Shown piece by piece: positions 1-5,086 of a stretch of DNA of 5,086 nucleotides. A program made the translations under genes and the position numbers. The DNA is from Pseudomonadota bacterium (GTDB lineage: Bacteria > Pseudomonadota > Gammaproteobacteria > Steroidobacterales > Steroidobacteraceae): NCBI GenBank assembly GCA_003242495.1, contig QGUO01000300.1, forward strand, positions 1-5,086. Reading direction: 5' to 3'. Every line of letters starts with the position of its first letter. Positions within the stretch are counted from its first letter, which is position 1. The notes under the pieces are model-generated. The model did not search any database. It saw only the letters and a program-made list of their open reading frames with translations, and was not told the origin of the DNA.

Positions 1-152
1 CCATTCAGTACGCCTATGCGGTGCCCTCGGCCGATCCGCGGATGCGGCGTTGGAATCCGTTGGGATTCAAGGTGGTGGAGATGGTCACGGAGCCGGAGAT
101 TCTCGCCACGGCGGGCACCGACAGACTGGCAACGGAGGAGACATCCCCATGA
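1..152 (+). CDS. virB8: VirB8-like type IV secretion protein, C-terminal end only (5' end outside window)
   Basis: Only the last 49 codons are present; the frame enters from the left edge (first whole codon at 3) and stops at TGA 150-152. The visible peptide begins IQYAYAVPSADPRM and carries WNPLGFKVVEM at about visible residues 17-27, followed by a polar tail ending TEETSP. The NPLGF block followed by a beta strand and an acidic or proline residue is the usual end of the periplasmic domain of VirB8 proteins. VirB8 is a bitopic inner-membrane protein whose NTF2-like periplasmic domain contacts VirB9 and VirB10 during assembly of the secretion channel. Its membrane anchor and most of the domain lie upstream and cannot be checked. 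The stop overlaps the start of the virB9-like gene as ATGA, which suggests translational coupling. The call rests on one short motif plus perfect context (B9, B10 and B11 follow in order), so it is strong although the gene is truncated by the window. Confidence 0.88.
   Translation, partial: IQYAYAVPSADPRMRRWNPLGFKVVEMVTEPEILATAGTDRLATEETSP
134..140 (+). promoter_or_regulatory. Ribosome binding site of the virB9-like gene
   Basis: GGAGGAG lies 8 bases before ATG 149 and inside the 3' end of the virB8-like gene. It decides the virB9 start. An in-frame ATG at position 50 would add 33 Gly/His-rich residues that are only the other-frame reading of virB8 and would bury the signal peptide. Confidence 0.8.
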
Positions 153-1006
153 ACCGCAGGGACGCATCGCGGTGGCCCGCACGACCGGCGCCTGGCTGGG
201 CCTGGCGCATCCTCGTCGCGGCATGCACGTTGGGCGGCACGCTTGCCGCCGCGGCACATCCCGCACCTGCGGCCACCCGCCTCGACAGCCGGGTCCGGGT
301 GCTCGCCTACGCACCGGACGAGATCTATCGGCTGCAGGGTTACGTCGGCTGGCACATCGACCTGGAGTTCGAGAGTGGGGAGACCTTCGTCGGGCTGGGC
401 GCGGGCGATATCGAGGCGCTGTCCTTCACGGCTCAGGACAACCACTTGTTCCTGAAGCCCAAGGCACCCGACGTGATGACCAATCTGACCGTGCTCACGA
501 ACCGGCGACATTATCGTTTCGAGTATGCCGCTGCGTTGCTCCCTTCCGATCCGCAGGCGCGGGATCTCGTCTACTCGGTGCGCTTCGTTTATCCGTCGGC
601 GCCAGGCCAGGTGCCAGGCGAACGGGCGGCCGCCGAGGTAAAGGCGCGACTCGCCGGTGGTGCGGCGAGCCGCCCGCGCAACCTCGATTACTGGTACCGG
701 GGGGATGCGGTCATCAAGCCGGTCGCGGTCTCGGACGACGGAGTTCATACGCGCCTGAGGTTCGCACCGCACGCGGAGCAACCGGCCATCTTCGCGATCA
801 ACGACGATGGCAGCGAGTCGTTGGTGAACTTCAGCATGGCAGACGGCGAAGTGATCGTGCATCGCGTGGCGCGGCGCCTGGCGCTCCGCCGTGGAAGACT
901 GCAAGGGTGCATCGTCAATGCGGGGTTCACGGGACCGGGCGAGCGGCTGCCACTGGGCACCGTCGCGCCAGGTGTCGAGCGCGCCGTTCGTGGAGAGCGA
1001 CCATGA
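149..1006 (+). CDS. virB9: VirB9-like type IV secretion core-complex protein
   Basis: The product has 285 residues, normal for VirB9/TrbG/CagX-type proteins. With VirB7 and VirB10 these form the outer ring of the core complex spanning the periplasm and outer membrane. A signal peptide is visible: a basic N-terminus (RR at 3-4, R8, R12, R20), a hydrophobic stretch at about 21-36, and Ala-rich cleavage options after residue 36 or 41. The N-terminal beta domain follows (about 44-150), with D46-S-R-V-R-V, G86-D87, LFLKPKAPDVMTNLTVLTNRR at 100-120 and YRFEY. A linker rich in Ala and Arg (about 151-177) leads to the C-terminal domain: YWYRGD at 181-186, IKPVAVSDDG, PAIFAINDDGSE at 212-223, then LRRGRLQGCIVNAGF at 246-260. 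C254 may be the counterpart of the VirB9 cysteine that bonds VirB7 in Agrobacterium; this is inference. ATG 149 is chosen because a GGAGGAG sits 8 bases before it and a signal peptide follows. The gene overlaps both neighbours by ATGA. Confidence 0.96.
   Translation: MNRRDASRWPARPAPGWAWRILVAACTLGGTLAAAAHPAPAATRLDSRVRVLAYAPDEIYRLQGYVGWHIDLEFESGETFVGLGAGDIEALSFTAQDNHLFLKPKAPDVMTNLTVLTNRRHYRFEYAAALLPSDPQARDLVYSVRFVYPSAPGQVPGERAAAEVKARLAGGAASRPRNLDYWYRGDAVIKPVAVSDDGVHTRLRFAPHAEQPAIFAINDDGSESLVNFSMADGEVIVHRVARRLALRRGRLQGCIVNAGFTGPGERLPLGTVAPGVERAVRGERP
992..997 (+). promoter_or_regulatory. Ribosome binding site of the virB10-like gene
   Basis: GGAGAG lies 5 bases before ATG 1003, inside the last codons of virB9. 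The frame is open far upstream (back to position 16) without a stop, so this site plus the ATGA overlap is what fixes the start. The upstream reading is the shadow of virB9. Confidence 0.7.
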
Positions 1007-2358
1007 GCGCGCGCATGCCGCGACCGGACTCGCGGCCATGGGGCGACGACGATGCGCCAGGGCTGCACGCAGCGACCGCGTCGTTCGACCATGCGTCGCA
1101 CGACGGCATACCCGGCGAGCGCACCGAGCCTGCGGTGAGCCGGCTGTTCTCCGTGCAGTCCCGCGCGAGCACTCTGCTGGCCGCCGGGCTGGTGATCGTC
1201 GTGGCGCTGACCATGCTGGGGTGGTACTACTCGAACGCCCTGGGACGCCAAGCCCGCGCCCGCGACGCGGCGCAGGCAGCGTCGGCAAGCCGGGCCCAAG
1301 CAGAAATGCCACTGCCGGCGCTCGGACCCATCGAAACGCCGCAGCCTGCGCTGCCCGCCACAGACAATCCCGTGCCGGACGATGGCTGGTTGCTCGCGCG
1401 ACTGCCGGACCCGCCCGCGGAGCAGACAGGCGGCGTGTTCTGCCCGGCGGGCTGCGCATCGCAAGACGGCGCAGCGGCGACCGCAGTGAGGCCGAAGACC
1501 GCGCGCGAACTGGCCCTGGAGCGTCGCTTGTCCGGGACGGTATTCGTCGCAAGCCCGCAGGTGCCGCCGGCGGCCTCGCCGCCCGCTCTCCGGCCATCGT
1601 TTGAGCAGGCCTGGCCGGATCCGACGGACGTGATGGCCCGCCACGAGGGGTCGGCCGGTGTGTTCGGACAGGGCGTGTACGCCGGCCCAGGCAGTGCGCA
1701 CCCGGGCGCCCGCGCGGATGCGGCCATCGAGCAGCTGCTGCGGCCGGCCGACACGGCAGTGGTGGCGGCGCGCATGTTGCCCGCGGGACGGTTTCTCCTG
1801 CCCAAGGGAACATTCATCGACTGCACCCTGGAGACGGCGATCGATTCGACGCTGCCGGGCATGACGACCTGCATCACCGCAAGCGACACTTTCAGCGCCG
1901 ACGGCCAGGTCGTGCTGCTCGAGCGTGGCACCAAGCTGGTGGGCGAAACCCGCGGCCGGGTGCAGCAGGGCGCTGCGCGGGTGTTCGTGGCATGGTCCGA
2001 GGCGCGCACGCCGACAGGTGTGCTCGTGCCGCTGGATTCCCCCGGTACCGACGAGTTGGGACGCTCGGGCCTGCCGGGCGTGGTGAATCGTCATTTCTGG
2101 GATCGATTCGGCGCGGCGATCCTGATTTCCGTGATCGATGGGGCCGTGCAGGCCGGCGTGCAAGCGGCCAGCCGGGGCGGCAATACGGTCATCTACAGTC
2201 CCTCGCCCTCGCGCGACGTCGCCACCGAAGCGCTCAAGAGCACGGTGGATATTCCACCGACGGTCGTCAAGGCACATGGCGAGCGCATACAGGTCCTGGT
2301 GGCGCGCGATATCGATTTTCGGCGCGTCTATGCGCTGCGTGCCGTGCCGGGTTTCTGA
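1003..2358 (+). CDS. virB10: VirB10-like (TrbI family) type IV secretion core-complex protein
   Basis: The 451-residue product has the family layout. A cytoplasmic N-terminus of about 56 residues, rich in Asp, Pro and His, is followed by one membrane span at about 57-76 (STLLAAGLVIVVALTMLGWYY). A periplasmic linker rich in Pro and Ala (about 80-235) leads to the conserved beta-barrel domain (about 250-450). Landmarks there are LLPKGTFIDCTLETAIDS at 265-282, PGMTTCITASDTFSADGQ at 285-302, LERGTKLVGE at 306-315, the helical antenna region FWDRFGAAILISVIDGA at 365-381, and a closing IQVLVARDIDF at 429-439. C274 and C290 match the cysteine pair usual in this domain. VirB10 spans both membranes and links inner-membrane ATPases to the outer-membrane pore. 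An unusual extra pair, C147 and C151 (CPAGC), lies in the linker. The start at 1003 follows a GGAGAG and overlaps the virB9 stop; an in-frame ATG at 1015 is possible but less well placed. An 18-base gap separates it from virB11. Confidence 0.96.
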   Translation: MSARMPRPDSRPWGDDDAPGLHAATASFDHASHDGIPGERTEPAVSRLFSVQSRASTLLAAGLVIVVALTMLGWYYSNALGRQARARDAAQAASASRAQAEMPLPALGPIETPQPALPATDNPVPDDGWLLARLPDPPAEQTGGVFCPAGCASQDGAAATAVRPKTARELALERRLSGTVFVASPQVPPAASPPALRPSFEQAWPDPTDVMARHEGSAGVFGQGVYAGPGSAHPGARADAAIEQLLRPADTAVVAARMLPAGRFLLPKGTFIDCTLETAIDSTLPGMTTCITASDTFSADGQVVLLERGTKLVGETRGRVQQGAARVFVAWSEARTPTGVLVPLDSPGTDELGRSGLPGVVNRHFWDRFGAAILISVIDGAVQAGVQAASRGGNTVIYSPSPSRDVATEALKSTVDIPPTVVKAHGERIQVLVARDIDFRRVYALRAVPGF

Positions 2359-2362
2359 GCGC

Positions 2363-2370
2363 GAGGTGGA
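2363..2370 (+). promoter_or_regulatory. Ribosome binding site that selects a GTG start for the virB11-like gene
   Basis: GAGGTGGA lies 6 bases before GTG 2377. The first in-frame ATG (2389) would be 18 bases away, too far for this site, so the GTG is preferred. The difference is only four residues. Confidence 0.65.
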
Positions 2371-2376
2371 CCAGCC

Positions 2377-3510
2377 GTGAATACAGCCATGGTGAGCACA
2401 AGCGACGCCGCCACCGGGATCGGCACACCGCCGGCGGCGGGCGGCGGCGAGCGCTCCACGCTGAATCTGACCCTGAGGGGCTTGCGCCCGCTGCTCGACG
2501 ATCCGAACGTCACCGAGTTGTGCATCAACCGGCCTCACGAGGCCTTCATCGAGACGCACGACGGCTGGCGTCGCGAGCGGTTGCCGTTCGCCGACTTCGA
2601 TTGGTGTCATCGGCTCGCGAAGCTGGTCGCCAACGCGACGCGTCAGCGTATCGACGAGAGCTCGCCGCTCTTGTCGGCTTCGCTGCCGAGCGGCGAGCGT
2701 GTGCAGATCGTGATTCCGCCGGCGACGACGCGCGGCTGTGCGGCCATCACGATTCGCCGCCCGTCGGCCCTGGTGTGGTCCATCGACGAGCTCGCCCGGC
2801 GAGGTGGCCTGGCGACGACCCACTCGGCCGACGCGTCGCTCGCCGAGTCCGAGCAGGAGTTGTTGCGTCTGCTGGCCGCCCGGCAATACGAGGCCTTCCT
2901 GCGCCTGGCCGTGCGCACGCGCAAGAACATCCTGGTATCGGGGCCGACCGGCTCGGGGAAGACGACCTGGACCAAGGCCCTGATCCGCGAGATCCCGTCG
3001 GACGAGCGCCTGGTGACCATCGAGGACGCGGAGGAGCTGGTGCTCGATCGCCATCCGAACCATGTGCGCCTGTTCTACAGCAAGGATGCGCAGGGTCTGG
3101 CGCGGGTGACGCCCAAGCAGCTGCTCGAGGCCTGTCTGCGGATGAAGCCCGATCGCATCCTCCTCGCCGAGCTGCGCGCAGAGGAAGCGTTCGATTACCT
3201 GCGCAATGTGAACTCGGGACATCCCGGCTCCATCACCAGCATCCATGCCGCGAGCGCGGAGCTGGCTTTCGAGCAACTCGTCCTGCTCGTGAAACAGAGT
3301 CACGGCGGCCGCGAGCTGGCACGGCGTGACATCAAAAGCCTGCTGTACCTGCTGGTCGACGTCGTGATCCAGTGTGGGGTCGAGCGCCACCGCCGCTTCA
3401 TCAAGGAGATCTGGTATGACCCTTGGCGCAAACGCGGCGCGGTTGACCGCCGGGCGGGGCCCGGACGGCGTCAGACGCGTGCGCGACCCCTCGCGGAAAA
3501 TGGCTTGTGA
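2377..3510 (+). CDS. virB11: VirB11-like traffic ATPase of the type IV secretion system
   Basis: The product has 377 residues. VirB11 ATPases are hexameric, act on the cytoplasmic face of the inner membrane, and energise pilus assembly and the switch to substrate transfer. All signature elements are visible in order: an N-terminal domain (about 29-135, with LLDDPNVTELCINRP at 39-53), Walker A GPTGSGKTT at 189-197, the Asp box RLVTIEDAEEL at 211-221, Walker B region MKPDRILLAELR at 256-267, and the His box GHPGSITSIHA at 281-291. Walker B reads AELR where GELR is commoner, a mild change. Family members usually end soon after the EIWYDP-type strand, found here at 344-349; this product continues for 28 residues that are Arg-rich and low in complexity. 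The first 28 residues are also a Gly/Pro/Ala-rich extension. Translation probably starts at GTG 2377, since GAGGTGGA lies 6 bases upstream. The gene lies 18 bases after virB10 and 184 bases before the coupling-protein gene. Confidence 0.96.
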   Translation: MNTAMVSTSDAATGIGTPPAAGGGERSTLNLTLRGLRPLLDDPNVTELCINRPHEAFIETHDGWRRERLPFADFDWCHRLAKLVANATRQRIDESSPLLSASLPSGERVQIVIPPATTRGCAAITIRRPSALVWSIDELARRGGLATTHSADASLAESEQELLRLLAARQYEAFLRLAVRTRKNILVSGPTGSGKTTWTKALIREIPSDERLVTIEDAEELVLDRHPNHVRLFYSKDAQGLARVTPKQLLEACLRMKPDRILLAELRAEEAFDYLRNVNSGHPGSITSIHAASAELAFEQLVLLVKQSHGGRELARRDIKSLLYLLVDVVIQCGVERHRRFIKEIWYDPWRKRGAVDRRAGPGRRQTRARPLAENGL

Positions 3511-3559
3511 GCGCGCCCGTGGACATGCGGCGGCCGCGAGTCGGCCCAGGCCCGAGTGA
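3416..3559 (+). CDS. Possible small overlapping gene of 47 codons (unrecognised, weak)
   Basis: I do not recognise this product and it may not be a gene. ATG 3416 lies 7 bases after AAGGAG (3403-3408), the best-spaced Shine-Dalgarno in this part of the window, and the frame runs to TGA 3557-3559. The product (MTLGANAARLTAG...) has ten Arg, one Lys and only four acidic residues, with an Ala-rich end and no visible domain or membrane span. By hand count about 79% of its third codon positions are G or C overall, and about 89% over the first 27 codons. The VirB11 frame across the same bases has about 70%. Against it: the AAGGAG is also the codons for the conserved K-E of VirB11, the product is low in complexity, and GC-rich DNA easily keeps frames open. 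It would overlap the virB11 tail by 95 bases and end 135 bases before the coupling-protein ATG, in the same frame as that gene. Confidence 0.2.
   Translation: MTLGANAARLTAGRGPDGVRRVRDPSRKMACERARGHAAAASRPRPE
3447..3468 (+). repeat. GC-rich inverted repeat (hairpin) in the virB11 3' tail
   Basis: CCGGGC (3450-3455) and GCCCGG (3459-3464) are exact complements around a GGG loop. Past a bulged A (3465), CCG (3447-3449) pairs with CGG (3466-3468), giving nine GC pairs. No T tract follows, so it is not a typical intrinsic terminator. It could slow or protect the transcript, or be a chance product of the base composition. Confidence 0.35.
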
Positions 3560-3637
3560 GCGTTCGGATGGGCGACGACGCCTTGGCTGGATGCAGGCTG
3601 CTCGAGCGCAGTCGGGAGACTTGGATTGGCGGGCGGG

Positions 3638-3657
3638 CGTGCCGGGCGCCCGGCGCG
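3638..3657 (+). repeat. GC-rich palindrome in the leader of the coupling-protein gene
   Basis: GCCGGGCGCCCGGC at 3641-3654 is a perfect 14-base palindrome. Beyond it, T3640/G3655 can wobble-pair and G3639/C3656 and C3638/G3657 pair again. It lies 25 bases before the ribosome binding site at 3683. No T tract follows. In RNA it could form a stable hairpin; in DNA it could be a dimeric-protein site. Chance in GC-rich DNA is also possible. Confidence 0.35.
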
Positions 3658-3682
3658 AACCGGCGGATCCGGCACCCAAGCG

Positions 3683-3686
3683 AGGA
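3683..3686 (+). promoter_or_regulatory. Ribosome binding site of the coupling-protein gene
   Basis: AGGA (within GCGAGGATC) lies 8 bases before ATG 3695. This supports ATG 3695 as the start, because the frame is open upstream to the TGA at 3557 and has no ATG between. Confidence 0.6.
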
Positions 3687-3694
3687 TCGGTGCA

Positions 3695-5086
3695 ATGTCA
3701 TCGGGATTACACCTGGCGCAGTGGGCCACGCTGCTGCACGGCTGGTCGGGGTTGGCGGTCGCCTACGCGGCAGTGCAAACACCGATGCTCGCGGGAATGA
3801 TGCAAGCTCGCGCGCCCATCCGGCAGATGCTGCTGTCGCCATTCCTGGCGGCCCCGGCCACGGCGCTGGTGGGCGTGGGCATGGCCGGCGCGGCGCCGTG
3901 GCTGCAGGCCTGGGGGCTCGCCAACGAGGGCCTGGGCTTCTTCGCCCTCGGCGTGACGCTCAGTGCCGGGCTCGGTTACGCCACAGGCGCGCATGTTGCA
4001 CGCGCGGCACGCGCCTTTCGTGTGTATCAGCGGGGGACGATCGTTGCCGACGCGCAAAAGCCGGCGCGGTCTTCCGCCGCGCGGCGTGCGCTCGGCGTTG
4101 GGCTCGGGCGCGACTCACAACGCCGACGCCGGGGCGTCACCCTCGCCGGCCATGCCGTGGCCGCGCTGGACGAGACCAAGCATTTCAAGATCGTCGGCAC
4201 GACCGGCACCGGCAAGAGCACGGCCATCCGCGAGCTGCTGCGCGGCGCGCTGGCGCGCGGAGATCGAGCGATCATCGCAGACCCCGACGGCGGCTACCTC
4301 GAGCGCTTCTACGATCCGGCTCGCGGCGACGTCATCCTCAATCCATTCGACGCGCGCTCGAGGAAATGGCACGTGTTCGGCGAAATCGATCATCCATACG
4401 ACATCGATCAGCTGGCCCGCTCGCTGATTCCCGATCAAAGCGGCCCCGAGCGCAGCTGGCGCGCCTATGCACGCACGTTCCTGAGCGCCGTGACCCGCCA
4501 GGCCCGCTGCGCGGGCTGCGAAGACGTGGCGGAGCTGTACCGGCTGCTGGTGTCGGCGGAGACCGGCGAGCTGCGCACCCTGTTGCGCGGCACGCCCGCG
4601 CAGCCGTTTCTCGAGGAGCAGAACGGCCGGATGTTCGATTCCATTCGCTCGGTGACCAGCTCCGCCGTAGGCGCGCTCGAATACGTTGCCGATCAGCAGG
4701 CGCCGCCCTTCTCGGTGCGCAAGTGGGTGGCTCACGGGCATGACGGGGCGCAGGTGTCGCGTGGCGTGCTGTTCATTCCCTACCGGGCCGGCCAGATCGC
4801 AGCCCTGCGCTCGACGATTTCCGCGTGGCTGCGACTCGCCATTTTCGAGGCCATGAACCGTGGCGAGGGCGACCAGCGCCTGTGGTTCGTCGCCGACGAG
4901 CTCGACGCGCTCGGTCAGATCGACGGACTCAAGGATGCACTGGCCCGATTGCGCAAGTTCGGCGGCCGCTGCGTGCTCGGATTCCAGTCGATCGCCCAGG
5001 TCTCCAGCACCTATGGCATGGGCGAGGCGCAAAGCATCGTGGAGAACTGCGGCAATACGCTCATCCTGCGCTGTTCCGGCAGCGAG
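3695..5086 (+). CDS. virD4: TrwB/TraD/VirD4-type coupling protein, N-terminal 464 residues (3' end outside window)
   Basis: The gene is open to the last base, so the product is cut off at residue 464. Coupling proteins are inner-membrane hexameric ATPases that bind relaxase-DNA complexes and hand them to the secretion channel. The N-terminus has two or three hydrophobic segments (about 11-27, 45-67, 79-99). A basic linker follows (RR at 130-131, RRRR at 143-146). The nucleotide-binding domain then opens with RRGVTLAGH (145-153) and HFKIVGTTGTGKSTAIREL (163-181); Walker A is GTTGTGKS at 168-175. DPDGGY (196-201) and VILNPFD (213-219) are also typical of TrwB relatives. An all-alpha insert at about 255-330 carries an unusual C272-A-G-C275 pair. 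The domain resumes with Walker B LWFVADELDAL at 396-406 and the LGFQS motif at 428-432. The layout follows TrwB of plasmid R388 more closely than Agrobacterium VirD4. ATG 3695 has AGGA 8 bases upstream and is followed directly by the membrane region. The C-terminal part remains unseen. Confidence 0.93.
   Translation, partial: MSSGLHLAQWATLLHGWSGLAVAYAAVQTPMLAGMMQARAPIRQMLLSPFLAAPATALVGVGMAGAAPWLQAWGLANEGLGFFALGVTLSAGLGYATGAHVARAARAFRVYQRGTIVADAQKPARSSAARRALGVGLGRDSQRRRRGVTLAGHAVAALDETKHFKIVGTTGTGKSTAIRELLRGALARGDRAIIADPDGGYLERFYDPARGDVILNPFDARSRKWHVFGEIDHPYDIDQLARSLIPDQSGPERSWRAYARTFLSAVTRQARCAGCEDVAELYRLLVSAETGELRTLLRGTPAQPFLEEQNGRMFDSIRSVTSSAVGALEYVADQQAPPFSVRKWVAHGHDGAQVSRGVLFIPYRAGQIAALRSTISAWLRLAIFEAMNRGEGDQRLWFVADELDALGQIDGLKDALARLRKFGGRCVLGFQSIAQVSSTYGMGEAQSIVENCGNTLILRCSGSE

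Larger units (their letters stand above)
3511..3694 (+). other. 184-bp spacer between virB11 and the coupling-protein gene
   Basis: This is the only sizeable gap in the window. All three + frames stay open for long stretches, but none gives a recognisable protein. A GTG at 3507 overlaps the virB11 stop and opens a 97-codon frame (to 3800), but that frame would overlap the start of the coupling-protein gene by 106 bases and has no good ribosome binding site. The stretch contains a strong palindrome (3641-3654) and ends in the ribosome binding site of the next gene. I see no clear promoter with recognisable -35 and -10 boxes. It probably serves as untranslated leader within the operon or as decayed coding DNA. 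Confidence 0.5.

Noticed and set aside
212..229. Lipobox-like VAAC at residues 23-26 of VirB9, suggesting a VirB9 lipoprotein replacing VirB7
   Set aside because: R20 lies only six residues before the Cys, leaving too short a hydrophobic core, and the hydrophobic stretch continues past the Cys. An ordinary signal peptide with Ala-rich cleavage fits better.
16..1002. Upstream extension of the VirB10 frame through virB9 (open without a stop)
   Set aside because: It is the other-frame reading of virB9; a ribosome binding site and ATGA overlap place the VirB10 start at 1003.
3444..3449. TTGACC resembling a -35 box before the coupling-protein gene
   Set aside because: No A/T-rich -10 hexamer occurs at 16-18 bases downstream; the region is almost pure G+C, so this is a chance match.
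745..3729. A 994-codon open frame on the minus strand running opposite virB9, virB10 and virB11, plus a 599-codon minus frame at 14-1813
   Set aside because: The + strand encodes well-matched VirB9, VirB10 and VirB11 over the same bases. GC-rich genes with GC-biased third positions leave long antisense frames open, and the minus translations are Arg/Ala/Pro-rich with no recognisable motif.
3507..3800. A 97-codon GTG-start frame overlapping the virB11 stop
   Set aside because: No good ribosome binding site, about 106 bases of overlap with the coupling-protein start, and a basic low-complexity product with no known match.
3556..4743. A 395-codon + frame overlapping the coupling-protein gene
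   Set aside because: The coupling-protein frame from 3695 carries clear Walker A and Walker B motifs over the same bases; this one is Arg-rich with no motif.

Overview
The window is the 3' part of a conjugation-type (VirB/VirD4-like, MPF-T) type IV secretion gene cluster, read entirely on the + strand. In order it holds the last 49 codons of a virB8-like gene (1-152), a complete virB9-like gene (149-1006), a complete virB10-like gene (1003-2358), a complete virB11-like ATPase gene (2377-3510), a 184-bp stretch with no convincing gene of its own, and the first 464 codons of a TrwB/TraD-type coupling protein (3695 to the window end). The calls rest on family motifs read directly from the translations: the NPLGF motif of VirB8, the YWYRGD and LRRGRL...GCIVN blocks of VirB9, the TrbI-type core of VirB10, the Walker A, Asp, Walker B and His boxes of VirB11, and the GTTGTGKS and LWFVADE nucleotide-binding motifs of the coupling protein.

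The DNA is about two-thirds G+C with strongly GC-biased third codon positions. This, together with the TrwB-like coupling protein and the B8-B9-B10-B11 order, suggests a high-GC beta- or gammaproteobacterium (for example Burkholderiales or Xanthomonadales), with the cluster on an integrative conjugative element or a conjugative plasmid. The sequence does not fix the genus, nor whether the location is a plasmid or the chromosome. No relaxase, integrase, attachment site, origin, IS element, RNA gene or CRISPR array is visible.

The products should work as one machine. VirB8 is an inner-membrane assembly factor. VirB9 and VirB10 (with a VirB7 lipoprotein that must be encoded elsewhere) form the envelope-spanning core complex. 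VirB11 is a hexameric cytoplasmic ATPase switching between pilus assembly and substrate transfer. The coupling protein brings the relaxase-DNA substrate to the channel. B8/B9 and B9/B10 are joined by 4-base ATGA overlaps, B10/B11 by an 18-base gap, and the coupling-protein gene is set apart by 184 bases.

Most of the window is an ordinary member of a known system. The part most worth a second look is the virB11-coupling protein junction (about 3403-3694). It contains an Arg-rich VirB11 tail, a 47-codon overlapping ORF with a well-placed AAGGAG, and two strong GC-rich inverted repeats. Two extra cysteine pairs, one in the VirB10 linker and one in the coupling protein's helical domain, are also of interest. 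I see no evidence for a wholly new system.
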